Below, piece by piece: positions 1-12,331 of a stretch of 64,000 nt of DNA (position 1 is its first letter; every line of letters begins with the position of its first letter). A program made the position numbers and the translations under genes. Below the pieces are notes generated by a model. The model was given only the letters and a program-made list of their open reading frames with translations. It was not told the origin of the DNA and searched no databases. The stretch comes from Puteibacter caeruleilacunae (GTDB taxonomy: Bacteria; Bacteroidota; Bacteroidia; Bacteroidales; Prolixibacteraceae): the NCBI GenBank assembly GCA_005217565.1, contig SJCO01000011.1, positions 229,070 to 293,069 on the forward strand, read 5' to 3'.

Positions 1-608
1 AGGGAACAACGAAAACTGTTCTCTCAAAATCGATAATCGTTACTACTCCTGCCCCTATCGCCCACAAGCTACTGAAGAATGAATTATCCTCTAAGGCAAT
101 GAATAATCTTGCCAGGATTGATTATGGCCAGTATTTTACGGTAAATATCTTTACCTCGGAACGTTGGTTAAGTGAAGCTTGGACCATCTCAAATTTGGAT
201 AATTTCTTTACATCGATCTATGATGTTACTCGCATGCAAACGCCTGTTGGTCATAATGGGGAAAGCATCATTAGCGCCTATATCCCTGCATTATCGGCAA
301 AGGATAAGGATTTTATATATCAGACTGATGATGAGGTGATGAAGAAGACCACCCAGGAATTGGAGCAGTTCTTCCCTGGCTTTAGTAAATCAGTGCTGGG
401 TTGTGATATTCAACGATTTAAATATGCCTATCCTGTGTTTGGCAAGGGTTATTATCATATCCTTCAGACGTTAAGAACAGATCCATCAACTAACGGTCCT
501 ATTTTCCTAGCTGGTGATTATATGCAGTTTGCGGTTGTTGATGGTGCAATATATAGTGCTCATACTGCGGCTAAAAAAGTTAAAAAGTATTTGAAGTCTA
601 TTGATTAA
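1..608 (+). CDS. Flavin-containing amine oxidase-like protein, C-terminal part (5' end outside window)
   Basis: The reading frame is open from the first in-frame codon (position 3) to the stop at 608, so the ATG at 99 is internal and the gene begins upstream of the window. The visible roughly 200 residues end with the pattern GPIFLAGDYMQFAVVDGAI followed by SAHTAAKKV. This is the C-terminal FAD-contacting segment (AGD...S/DGA...SG..AA) of the amine-oxidase/protoporphyrinogen-oxidase superfamily. Upstream, SIIVTTPAPIAHKLL is the typical strand that precedes the substrate domain. The FAD-binding Rossmann motif lies outside the window, so the substrate cannot be named. It is convergent with the beta-galactosidase gene. 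The family is fairly sure, the exact function is not. Confidence 0.7.
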   Translation, partial: GTTKTVLSKSIIVTTPAPIAHKLLKNELSSKAMNNLARIDYGQYFTVNIFTSERWLSEAWTISNLDNFFTSIYDVTRMQTPVGHNGESIISAYIPALSAKDKDFIYQTDDEVMKKTTQELEQFFPGFSKSVLGCDIQRFKYAYPVFGKGYYHILQTLRTDPSTNGPIFLAGDYMQFAVVDGAIYSAHTAAKKVKKYLKSID

Positions 609-682
609 AAATTGTCGGACACCGTCGTATGATTGGACGTTTCAAGTTGTGCGTTAATATTGCGATAGTGATAGATTTAGAA

Positions 683-752
683 GCGGTTGCTTAGTAAAAC
701 TGGGAAGCTGAGAGCTTTACTCAAAGATCACCCAGTTGCACTTAGCAACCGC
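683..752. repeat. Long imperfect inverted repeat between convergent genes
   Basis: The arms at 683-704 and 731-752 are each 22 nt and match at 19 positions (outer half GCGGTTGCT against AGCAACCGC; inner half AACTGGG against CCCAGTT). The 26-nt interior carries its own small palindrome (AAGCT/AGCTT). It sits between two convergent genes, so it may act as a bidirectional transcription end. It lacks a good T-run directly after either arm, so it could instead be a small dispersed palindromic element. Confidence 0.6.
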
Positions 753-857
753 AATAAATCAGTTGTTTTTTACAGGCCTCTTAACTTTTTTGTCTCGTTT
801 CCGGATCAAGTCATAAATGAGGCTTGTTCGGTTTACAACATAAAAGAAAACTTTGCC

Positions 858-4362
<3,505 letters not shown>

Positions 4363-4390
4363 TGCAACATTCAAAAAAAGGCTACGTCTA
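4363..4390 (+). promoter_or_regulatory. Probable ECF-sigma-type promoter
   Basis: TGCAAC at 4363-4368 and CGTCTA at 4385-4390 are separated by 16 bp, the spacing expected for an ECF -35/-10 pair. The two boxes do not fit the housekeeping TAnnTTTG pattern. It sits just upstream of an ECF sigma gene, which suggests autoregulation. GCAAC also occurs at 4355-4359, so the -35 area is a short direct repeat. The CGTC-type -10 box is general ECF knowledge; its use here is inferred. Confidence 0.5.
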
Positions 4391-4413
4391 TTGAGACAGA
4401 AATAAGAGTTTAA

Positions 4414-4983
4414 GTGGAGCAATTATACAAAAACATACACCAGGATATCATCGACCGATGTAAGGAATACAATCGGGAGGCGCAGTTCCAACTGTATAAG
4501 CTTTATTACAAAGCCATGTACAATGTTAGTCTGCGTATAGTGAAGGTCCCCGAACTTGCTGAGGATATCATGCAAGAGTCGTTCTTAAAAGCTTTTGAAA
4601 AGATAGAAAGCTACCGTGGAGAGGTTAGTTTCGGATTGTGGCTAAAAAGGATCGTGATTAATAAGTCACTCGACGAGATCAAAAAGCACAAACAGCAGCT
4701 TTTTGAGATTAACGAGCAAATCATACCTGAAGAAGTAGCTGAAGAGCAAGCAGAAGAAGCCTTTTCATACAGTATTGAAGATGTAAAAAAAGTGATATCG
4801 GAATTACCCGATGGGTACCGTGTGGTATTGAATCTATACCTCATCGAAGGTTATGATCATGAAGAAATAGCACAGATACTGGGAATTGGGAATTCATCAT
4901 CACGATCGCAATATATACGAGCGAAAAGAAAACTGAAAGAATTGTTAATCGTGCATAAGCGCAAAACAATATCGCTAAACTAG
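4414..4983 (+). CDS. ECF (sigma-24-like) RNA polymerase sigma factor
   Basis: This 189-residue protein has the two-domain layout of extracytoplasmic-function sigma factors. Region 2 is at about residues 20-90 (LAEDIMQESFLKAFEKI, then GLWLKRIVINKSLDEIKKH), followed by an acidic linker and region 4 at about 130-180 (LPDGYRVVLNLYLIEGYDHEEIAQILGI...SRSQYIRAKRKLKELL), the helix-turn-helix that reads the -35 box. The start is GTG at 4414, because a stop codon precedes it directly and the next ATG would cut into region 2. The next gene begins 6 nt downstream and encodes a single-pass membrane protein, the usual place for an anti-sigma factor. Confidence 0.9.
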   Translation: MEQLYKNIHQDIIDRCKEYNREAQFQLYKLYYKAMYNVSLRIVKVPELAEDIMQESFLKAFEKIESYRGEVSFGLWLKRIVINKSLDEIKKHKQQLFEINEQIIPEEVAEEQAEEAFSYSIEDVKKVISELPDGYRVVLNLYLIEGYDHEEIAQILGIGNSSSRSQYIRAKRKLKELLIVHKRKTISLN

Positions 4984-4989
4984 TGGATT

Positions 4990-5544
4990 ATGGACAGATT
5001 AGAGGAACTATTAAAAGAGAATAAGGAGTTTTTCGATAATGAAGAGCCATCGGCAATGCATTTCGAGAAATTTGAACAGAAGTTGGACAAACGGTTTAAG
5101 CGAAAGAAAAAGATTGAGTGGAATACTGTTTTGAAAATCGCTGCAATAACTATTTTTGTGCTTCTTGTTTCAGAAAATATTTATCAACGCGTGCAAAAGC
5201 CAACAAAACAGCAGACCATTGCCGCGGTGTCACCAGAATATAAAGAGGCTGAAATTTTTTATCAAACAAGTATAAAAGAGAATCAGAGTCTTCTGGAAAC
5301 CTATTTCACACAAGGAGTTACATCTCCTAAAGAACAAGAGGTGATTAAAGAAGAATTAAAAGATTTGGAAGCAATGTACCAAGAACTATTAAAAGATCTT
5401 GATGCAAATCCTACAGATGAGCGCGTAATCTCTGCTATTCTTGAGTATTACCAGATGAAACTGGATATGCTAAATAAGATTGTTTCGGAATTGAAAGTAA
5501 TAAAAACATTAAATACGGGAAAAGATGCAAAAGAAGTCATTTAA
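4990..5544 (+). CDS. Single-pass membrane protein, putative anti-sigma factor
   Basis: This 184-residue protein has a charged cytosolic N-terminus of about 45 residues, one transmembrane helix (about 47-65, VLKIAAITIFVLLVSENI) and a periplasmic part rich in Glu, Lys and Leu that looks helical or coiled-coil. No zinc-binding HxxxCxxC anti-sigma motif is present. The call rests on position: it directly follows an ECF sigma gene and overlaps the next gene by 20 nt. The inferred role is to hold the sigma factor at the membrane until a periplasmic signal arrives. It could instead be a structural or sensor protein unrelated to sigma control. Confidence 0.55.
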   Translation: MDRLEELLKENKEFFDNEEPSAMHFEKFEQKLDKRFKRKKKIEWNTVLKIAAITIFVLLVSENIYQRVQKPTKQQTIAAVSPEYKEAEIFYQTSIKENQSLLETYFTQGVTSPKEQEVIKEELKDLEAMYQELLKDLDANPTDERVISAILEYYQMKLDMLNKIVSELKVIKTLNTGKDAKEVI

Positions 5545-6565
5545 ATCAATCGTCTTAGCTGCTCTAGCGCTATTTTGCGTAACTACGCTTAGCGCAAAAG
5601 AGCAATTTACCAAAGAGATCCACAAGGCCTGGACTCCAGAACAGGTAAAAGAATTAAAGATTAATAGTAAATATGGAGATATTAGTGTTCACCCTATGAC
5701 CGGAGATTCGGTGATCATTGATGTAGTAATCACTGTAGAACATTCTACTCAGAATAAGGCAGATTATCTACTTGATATGATTGACGTAGACTTTGGAGCT
5801 TCAGGAGGCACTGTATCAGCAGTAACCGAGTTTGCAAGTAAATTTAAGACAAGAGATAGCTTTAGCGTAGATTATTTCGTGTACATACCCGAAGATCGTG
5901 CATTGGACTTTGAGCTTAAGTATGGAGCAATCCGCATGAACGACTGTACTGCAGATAGTAAGTTTGAAGTGAAATACGGTAAAATGTATGCAAACAATCT
6001 TACTGGTCAGAATACTCAGCTATACCTTGGTTACAGTCGCGCTGAAATCAATGAAACAAATGATGTAAAAGCTGATCTAAAGTATTCTAAGGTATATATT
6101 GAAAAAGCTGGCAACATAGATGTAACCAGTCGTTACTCGGTTGTGAGTGCCGATGTTGCACTTAATTTTAATGCCGATTCACGTTACGACACCTTTAGCT
6201 TTGATGAGTTAGATGGTTTTAAATCGACCACTAAATACACAGGTATCACTATCGACAAGCTTAATGTACACGCTAGCATTGAAAATGGCTACGGACAAAT
6301 TACCATTAAAGAAGTAAGTCCAGAGTTTGAATCAATCAAGATTAACACTCAATATGGAGGTGTAAAAATGGGAATGCCTGCTGATGCATCGTATAACCTG
6401 ACTGTAAACACAAGCTACTGCTCTGTTAAGTATCCTGAATCTAACAGACTGAATAAGGAGAAAGAAAATACAAGCATGCGCTTACAGGGAGTAATTGGAG
6501 ATGGCACACCTACAGCAACAGTTAACATTACTTCACGCTATGGAAATGTGAATCTAATCCCATAA
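5525..6565 (+). CDS. Secreted DUF4097-like beta-strand repeat protein
   Basis: This 346-residue protein has an N-terminal signal peptide (about 1-24, ending TLSAKE). The remainder is built of short strands with a recurring aromatic-Gly turn (SKYGDISVHP, LKYGAIRMND, VKYGKMYANN, SRYGNVNLIP). This is typical of the DUF4097 putative adhesin/beta-solenoid family that Bacteroidota often encode beside ECF sigma/anti-sigma pairs. It overlaps the preceding membrane-protein gene by 20 nt, so translation is probably coupled. A terminator follows. Its location should be periplasm or cell surface. The biochemical function is unknown; it may be the effector or the signal sensor of the sigma system. Confidence 0.7.
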   Translation: MQKKSFKSIVLAALALFCVTTLSAKEQFTKEIHKAWTPEQVKELKINSKYGDISVHPMTGDSVIIDVVITVEHSTQNKADYLLDMIDVDFGASGGTVSAVTEFASKFKTRDSFSVDYFVYIPEDRALDFELKYGAIRMNDCTADSKFEVKYGKMYANNLTGQNTQLYLGYSRAEINETNDVKADLKYSKVYIEKAGNIDVTSRYSVVSADVALNFNADSRYDTFSFDELDGFKSTTKYTGITIDKLNVHASIENGYGQITIKEVSPEFESIKINTQYGGVKMGMPADASYNLTVNTSYCSVKYPESNRLNKEKENTSMRLQGVIGDGTPTATVNITSRYGNVNLIP

Positions 6566-6616
6566 TTCCTACTAAAAAGAGGAAAATTCAAGAAATTAGA
6601 TATCATAATTAAAGGA

Positions 6617-6654
6617 AAATCCCGTTTGTCATTAAGGCAAGCGGGATTTTTTTT
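6617..6654 (+). terminator. Rho-independent terminator of the ECF operon
   Basis: Arms AAAATCCCGTTTG (6617 on) and CAAGCGGGATTTT pair with one G-T and are followed by a T8 run. It closes the 4414-6565 operon before the glycosyltransferase gene. Confidence 0.85.
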
Positions 6655-6676
6655 ATATTCACATTAGAATTCAACA

Positions 6677-7795
6677 ATGAACGACACTAACCTGCACATA
6701 GTAGCTTTTAATATTCCTTATCCGCCCAATTACGGGGGGATTATTGATGTATTTTACAAAGTGAAGCATTTACATCAACTAGGAGTTAAAATCCATTTAC
6801 ATTGCTTTGAATATGGCCGTCAGCATGCTCCTGATTTAGAAAAATTGTGCACACAGGTATCGTACTACAAACGAAGAATGAATCTTCGGCATCTTTTGAG
6901 CAAGACTCCTTTCATTGTGAAGTCGAGAGTTAGCGATCAGCTAATCGACAATCTTTTAAAAGATGATGCTCCAATTCTAATGGAAGGACTTCATTGTTGC
7001 TCTATTCTACAGAATGAAAGAATCAGAAGAAAAAAATTAATCGTCAGAGCACATAATGTTGAACACGATTATTACCGACATCTTGCAAAGGCTGAGCGTA
7101 ATTTGATTAATAAACTTTTCTTTTATTGGGAAGCCAGTAAACTTCAGAAATTTGAATCATACTTGTACATCGCCGACCATGTACTGGCAATCTCCAAGGC
7201 TGACTATCATTATTTCAAAAGAAAATATGGGAAGGCGAACTTAATTCCGGCATTTCATTCAGAAGAAAAGATAGCGATAAAAGCAGGACAAGGTGACTAT
7301 ATCCTTATTCATGGTAATCTTAGTGTAAAAGAAAATATTGCGGCTGTACTTCATCTATCAGAACATGTACTCGGGCAGATTAACCACAAAGTGATTATAG
7401 CGGGTAAAGATCCGGCCAAAGAAGTGCTGAAAGCCTGCGAAGATTTGCCAAATGTAGCACTAATCGATACTCCTTCTTTTGAGGAGATGGAACAGCTTAT
7501 TGCAAATGCACAAGTTATTCTGCTTCATACATTTCAGCCTACCGGTTTGAAATTAAAGCTATTAAACTCTTTATATCGCGGCAGACAGTGCATCACTAAC
7601 GGATTGATGGTTAGAGGAACCGGATTAGAAATGCTCTGCCATATAGCCGACACACCACGTGAGCAAATCGCAGCTATCAACCATTGGATGAATATACCAA
7701 TCACAGAAGAGCGTATTGCAGAAAGGGAACACATTTTGCTGGATGCTTTTAACAATAGATCGAATGCCTTAAAAATTAAAGAACTGATTAAATAA
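6677..7795 (+). CDS. Glycosyltransferase, GT4-like
   Basis: This 372-residue protein has the GT-B two-domain layout. The N-terminal domain begins with a Rossmann strand and a glycine-rich acceptor loop (HIVAFNIPYPPNYGGI), and the C-terminal nucleotide-sugar domain contains a strand-turn of the type DYILIHGNLSVKENI and the motif ILLHTFQPTGLKLKLLNSLYRGR, in the position of the family's E-x7-E donor-binding region. No signal peptide or membrane helix is seen, so it is probably cytosolic or peripheral. It transfers a sugar to an unknown acceptor. Five nucleotides separate it from the following thioredoxin-like gene, so it heads a six-gene operon whose other products are envelope proteins. Confidence 0.75.
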   Translation: MNDTNLHIVAFNIPYPPNYGGIIDVFYKVKHLHQLGVKIHLHCFEYGRQHAPDLEKLCTQVSYYKRRMNLRHLLSKTPFIVKSRVSDQLIDNLLKDDAPILMEGLHCCSILQNERIRRKKLIVRAHNVEHDYYRHLAKAERNLINKLFFYWEASKLQKFESYLYIADHVLAISKADYHYFKRKYGKANLIPAFHSEEKIAIKAGQGDYILIHGNLSVKENIAAVLHLSEHVLGQINHKVIIAGKDPAKEVLKACEDLPNVALIDTPSFEEMEQLIANAQVILLHTFQPTGLKLKLLNSLYRGRQCITNGLMVRGTGLEMLCHIADTPREQIAAINHWMNIPITEERIAEREHILLDAFNNRSNALKIKELIK

Positions 7796-7800
7796 ATATC

Positions 7801-9189
7801 ATGAAGAAGTTACTTTTCATCATAGCAATCTTAATCGCAGTAGCAAATCAACAAGGATTTGCTCAAAAGACTAATATAGAGGTTGAATTTCCAGCATTTA
7901 AAGATTCAACGGTACTGCTGGCTTACTATATTGATGGGAAGGTGTTTGTGAAAGATACACTGCAATCGAATGGCAACGGTTTGTTTAAATATGAATCGCA
8001 TGAAAGTCTTAAGCAGGGTATCTATTCTGTTGTAGGTGGTAAGACCAAACAAGTGGATTTTTTATTGGGTGAAAAGCAAACGGTCTCAATTGCTATTGAA
8101 GGCAACGATTATTCCGTTAAGGGCAATGATGAGTCTGTTCAGTTTTACAAATATCAACAACACCTGAAAGAACAGCAAAAAAAGCGATTGGCACTAACCA
8201 GACATTATCAAAAATATAAGACCAACAAAGACTCGCTCGCGGTATATCGCAAAAAGCTTAAGGAACTTAACGCTACAATGAATACCTATTGGAAAGATCA
8301 TGCAAACAAATATAAAGGAAGCTTTTTCGGTACTTTTATGGCAAGTATGATTCCAGTGGACTTGCCTGCGGAAGCATTCAAGGGTGTTTATCCTCAAAAG
8401 AGATGGCAAGCTGAATATAACTATCGCAAGAATCACTATTTCGACCATTTCGATCTTACTGACGCGCGACTAATTAATACGCCTACAATAAAAGGTAAAT
8501 TTGAGCTTTATTTCAATAAGGTGCTACTACAGGTGCCAGATACTATTCTACAGGAGTCGATAAGGTTAATTGAAAAAGCGAAACCTGATCCTGAAATGTA
8601 CAAATACGTGGCCAGCTTTGCACTCAATAACAGTCTGACTTCAAAATACATGGGCATGGAAGATGTGTTTGTGAAGCTTGCGCAGAAATATTATCTAAGT
8701 GGTGAAGCCAGTTGGGCCGATTCTACCATGCTATCAAAGATAATGGAAGAAGTTATCAAACGCAGTCCAACACTCATAGGAAATAAAGCTCCAGATTTCA
8801 AAATGCAGTCGATTGATGAAGAGTGGTTTAGTCTGCATAACATCGACTCTCCCTATACGTTGGTGGTATTCTGGGAAACCGATTGTGGCCACTGTAAAAA
8901 GGAGATCCCTCACCTGTATAAATCGATATTCCTACCCTACCGAGACAAAGGACTAAAAGTATTGGCCGTTTATACACACGACAATAAAGAAGAATGGGAG
9001 GAATTTGTGATGGATAAAGGGATTGAAGAGTGGATCAACGTTTATGATCCTGATAATCAAACGAATTTTCGATTGAACTATAATATTGTGACTACACCTG
9101 CAATATTTTTATTGGATAAAGACAAGAAGATTATTGCTAAAAAGCTGGGAATTGATGCGATAAAGAATATATTAGAGTCGAAAATTTAA
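7801..9189 (+). CDS. TlpA/AhpC-TSA-type thiol-disulfide oxidoreductase with N-terminal DUF4369/DUF5106-like region
   Basis: This 462-residue secreted protein has a signal peptide (1-21, ending GFAQ). The N-terminal half is beta-rich (about 22-115) then helical, as in the DUF4369/DUF5106 modules common in this phylum. The C-terminal 145 residues are a thioredoxin fold with the active site CGHC in FWETDCGHCKKEIPHLY and the conserved cis-proline region TTPAIFLLD. These proteins act in the periplasm, reducing or shuffling disulfides of exported proteins. It is embedded in an operon with a VWA membrane protein and cysteine-containing lipoproteins, whose folding it might serve; that link is inference. 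Confidence 0.85.
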   Translation: MKKLLFIIAILIAVANQQGFAQKTNIEVEFPAFKDSTVLLAYYIDGKVFVKDTLQSNGNGLFKYESHESLKQGIYSVVGGKTKQVDFLLGEKQTVSIAIEGNDYSVKGNDESVQFYKYQQHLKEQQKKRLALTRHYQKYKTNKDSLAVYRKKLKELNATMNTYWKDHANKYKGSFFGTFMASMIPVDLPAEAFKGVYPQKRWQAEYNYRKNHYFDHFDLTDARLINTPTIKGKFELYFNKVLLQVPDTILQESIRLIEKAKPDPEMYKYVASFALNNSLTSKYMGMEDVFVKLAQKYYLSGEASWADSTMLSKIMEEVIKRSPTLIGNKAPDFKMQSIDEEWFSLHNIDSPYTLVVFWETDCGHCKKEIPHLYKSIFLPYRDKGLKVLAVYTHDNKEEWEEFVMDKGIEEWINVYDPDNQTNFRLNYNIVTTPAIFLLDKDKKIIAKKLGIDAIKNILESKI

Positions 9190-9212
9190 CAATATCAACT
9201 AATAGATCAATT

Positions 9213-11276
9213 TTGAAATTCATTACCGACATACCTCTTTATTGCTGGCTATTAAGTGCACTTATTGGTGCATTGATTTCTGGAATCATTTATTTCAAAG
9301 GAAATAGTGGCAATATACTAAGCAAACAACAACATCTAATACTAAGTAGTATTCGATTTTTGGGAGCTTCTCTACTGGCTCTGTTGCTATTATCCCCCTT
9401 GATTAAAGGTGTGCTTACAACTTCAACACCTCCAACAATTTGGCTAGCGGTAGACAATTCGTCGTCGCTTGTAAAGTACAAAGATAAGTATACTAATATC
9501 GTAAATTCAATAAAGAGTTCCCTTGAGCAGAGCAAACAAGAATTTGAGGTTCGGGAGATTTATTTCGGACAAGAGGCTTCGGCAGAGGGACCTTTGGACT
9601 TTAAGGATGATGTATCGGATTACGCACAAATGATCCAGCAAGTACAGCGCAACTCAAGAGGAAAAAATGTTGGTGCAGCCATTATTCTTGGTGATGGAAT
9701 TTACAATAGAGGTATCAGCCCGGTATATCCAGCCAAGGAATGCAGGTTTGCCTTCAACACGATTACCGTGGGCGACAGCGCTAATTATTTCGATCAGGAG
9801 GTATTGAGTGTAACTCATCGGAAAACGGTTCAGCTGCATAATACTTTTAATCTACAGGTTGATCTGAAGTTTAATAAATGTCTTAATCAGTATGCGAGTC
9901 TTGAGATTCTTGAAAACAACAAGGAGATCTATAAAGAACGATTTAATATTGATGATGACAATTTCTATGTACGCAAATCGATTCCTATCAAGACCGAAAC
10001 ACAAGGCTTGAGGCATTATCAGGTTAGGCTTAAACCATTACGCAATGAGGTAAATATTGCTAACAATGAAAAGTCGTTTGCGATTAATGTAGTGGATAGA
10101 AACCGACAAATATTAATTGCGACACATGGCCCTCACCCTGATATTAGAAGCATAAGAAATGCACTAGACAATCAATCGGGCTACCAGACAACCATTGCTT
10201 ATTTATCAGACAAGATTCCTGAACTCCAAGCATATGATGCTGTAGTACTGTATCAGGTTCCTTCCGCACAACAGCAAATTCCTACATTATTAAAGAATGT
10301 TGTGCAACTTAAGAAGCCTTGCATGATCATCACGGGACCTCAAACAAACTATAAGAAACTTAATGATCTTTTGTTGGGATTCAAATTTCAGCCTTTAGAT
10401 CAAGCAAGTTACAATCAGATCAATACAAATGACAATTTTATGCCTTTCAAGGTGGAGCGCGAAGAACTGGAACAGTTTAAAACCTGGACTCCCCTACTGT
10501 CAAATGCCAAGGCTGTGGGATTAAGCAACAGCTATTCAGCTTTGCTTACTGAACTAAAAGATTCGCGATCTCCTAAGCTCTTTGTTGGATCAATGAACAA
10601 GCAACGAATATGTTGTATTGTTGGTGAAGGGATTTGGCAATGGCCTGTACAGAGCTATCTGAAAGAGAACTCGTTTAACACCTATAATCAACTGCTTGGT
10701 AAAATCTTTAATTTCCTTACTGATCAGGAAACAGGAGCTAAGTTTAAGATTGAACATCCTCAATCAATTCAAGAATATACACCTCTGATTGTTAGAGGAA
10801 GTATTTACGATGATACCTTTAATCCTATTCGAGATCTCGAGATTAAGATGAATCTTACCGATAGCACAGGCAAAAATTTCTCATTTGTGATGAACGACTC
10901 GGGAGATGGGTATCAACTAAATCTTGGAAATTTTCCAGCAGGAATTTATCAGTTACAATGTGTTACTACAATTGGTAATGAAGAATATACCAAAAATAGT
11001 GAATTGCTTATTACCAAAAATCAATTGGAGAAAGAGAATATAAAGGCTAACTTCAACATGATGAATAATCTGGCCCTTCAAACAGGGGGGCAATCTTATT
11101 CAGAGGAGCAAATTGATCAATTGATCAATGATCTGGAGTCGGCTGAGTCAATAAAAACACGTGAAGACCAGGATATAAGAATGATCAACATGATAGATTA
11201 CCAATGGTTGGCGTTAATCTTAATCATTATTATTTCTTTGGAATGGTTTTTGAGGAAATTTTGGGGAACAGTGTAA
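9213..11276 (+). CDS. VWA-like inner-membrane protein
   Basis: This 687-residue protein starts at TTG (9213); no ATG is available nearby and the first helix begins at once. Two N-terminal helices (about 8-28 and 43-65) precede a domain with an intact MIDAS-type DxSxS motif (WLAVDNSSS, about residue 80) typical of von Willebrand factor A folds. A long beta-rich periplasmic part follows, and a last helix (about 662-680, WLALILIIIISLEWFL) anchors the C-terminus. This resembles Bacteroidota BatA/BatB-neighbourhood VWA proteins, which assemble envelope complexes. The stop codon overlaps the next ATG by 1 nt (TAATG). The partner is unknown. Confidence 0.7.
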   Translation: MKFITDIPLYCWLLSALIGALISGIIYFKGNSGNILSKQQHLILSSIRFLGASLLALLLLSPLIKGVLTTSTPPTIWLAVDNSSSLVKYKDKYTNIVNSIKSSLEQSKQEFEVREIYFGQEASAEGPLDFKDDVSDYAQMIQQVQRNSRGKNVGAAIILGDGIYNRGISPVYPAKECRFAFNTITVGDSANYFDQEVLSVTHRKTVQLHNTFNLQVDLKFNKCLNQYASLEILENNKEIYKERFNIDDDNFYVRKSIPIKTETQGLRHYQVRLKPLRNEVNIANNEKSFAINVVDRNRQILIATHGPHPDIRSIRNALDNQSGYQTTIAYLSDKIPELQAYDAVVLYQVPSAQQQIPTLLKNVVQLKKPCMIITGPQTNYKKLNDLLLGFKFQPLDQASYNQINTNDNFMPFKVEREELEQFKTWTPLLSNAKAVGLSNSYSALLTELKDSRSPKLFVGSMNKQRICCIVGEGIWQWPVQSYLKENSFNTYNQLLGKIFNFLTDQETGAKFKIEHPQSIQEYTPLIVRGSIYDDTFNPIRDLEIKMNLTDSTGKNFSFVMNDSGDGYQLNLGNFPAGIYQLQCVTTIGNEEYTKNSELLITKNQLEKENIKANFNMMNNLALQTGGQSYSEEQIDQLINDLESAESIKTREDQDIRMINMIDYQWLALILIIIISLEWFLRKFWGTV

Positions 11277-12331
11277 TGAATATGAATCTTAAATCTCTGA
11301 ACTATATTATCATCATCCTGATTGGCATAAGTATGTCGTCGTGTCAATCGTATGTAATGTATCGTTTTAACTACTTGAATCCAGGAAGGAAGGCTTTACC
11401 TGACCATGTTCAGAGCTTTACCTTACTCAACAGAGCAAAGAATAACGAGTTTAAACAGTATTCTGACTCGTTACTATTCAAGGAGTTGAAGCTTACGAAA
11501 GAAATTAATGTCCTGACTGTCCTGGATAGCCTTGCTGCTGATACTGCTTTACATGCCGCAGCAATCATTCTTAATGAAGAGGCAGATATGGAAACAGTGC
11601 TTCCTTATCAAAAGGATATTCCTAAAGAAACCTCGTCGACAAAGTTATCTCCTGTGTTTCCGCCAGCCTATGTATTGCAAGTATGCGAACGTCTTGAGAC
11701 AGATGCCTTGATCACACTTGATCATTTGTCAGTCGGTATGAAAACACAGCTTGATACTGTGCTGTCTACCGAGGAAACGCACTGGGCTTATGCCAGAATA
11801 CTTCCAATGTCGTACTGGAGAATATATGATGGGTATGATGGAAAACTTATTGATGAGGTATTCCTAAAAGACTCAGTAGATGTAAGAGCTATCAATAAAA
11901 CAGTAAAAGGTCTGAAAAAGGATCTCTCAAACTATAAAGATCTGGTTATTAGTTATGCCCTGCAAAATGCCGACGCATTCACCTCCATGATAATGCCATA
12001 CCCAGTCAGACAGCAACGCCGATTGTATATCAATGGTAACTCAGAATTGAAAAAGGCAGGTCAGCTTGCACTAAATGATGAATGGGATAAAGCTGCAGAG
12101 ATTTGGGAAGGACTCACTACTCATGGTAGCAGAAAAATAAGAAGTATGGCAGAAGCTAACATGGGATTGGCAGCTGAAATGGCGGGAAATCTGAATGAAG
12201 CAATTGAGTGGCTAAATCGCTCGAATAAGACACAATACCGATCTACTACACACTATCATGCCTCTAAAATCAGTAAGAGGATTAAGTTAATTAATAAGTG
12301 GGCTCGTCAACAATCAAAAAAGAAACAATGA
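11276..12331 (+). CDS. DUF6340-like lipoprotein, copy 1
   Basis: The start chosen at 11276 overlaps the stop of the VWA gene and gives a lipoprotein signal (IIIILIGISMSSCQS) with the lipobox Cys at about residue 23; an upstream ATG at 11204 lies inside the previous gene. The protein has 351 residues. The N-terminal part carries VQSFTLLNRAKNN, and the C-terminal quarter is TPR-like (EWDKAAEIWEGL, then NLNEAIEWLNRSNK). It is the first of three tandem paralogues. The stop overlaps the next ATG (ATGA). It is probably anchored in the outer membrane facing the periplasm; the function is unknown. Confidence 0.75.
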   Translation: MNMNLKSLNYIIIILIGISMSSCQSYVMYRFNYLNPGRKALPDHVQSFTLLNRAKNNEFKQYSDSLLFKELKLTKEINVLTVLDSLAADTALHAAAIILNEEADMETVLPYQKDIPKETSSTKLSPVFPPAYVLQVCERLETDALITLDHLSVGMKTQLDTVLSTEETHWAYARILPMSYWRIYDGYDGKLIDEVFLKDSVDVRAINKTVKGLKKDLSNYKDLVISYALQNADAFTSMIMPYPVRQQRRLYINGNSELKKAGQLALNDEWDKAAEIWEGLTTHGSRKIRSMAEANMGLAAEMAGNLNEAIEWLNRSNKTQYRSTTHYHASKISKRIKLINKWARQQSKKKQ

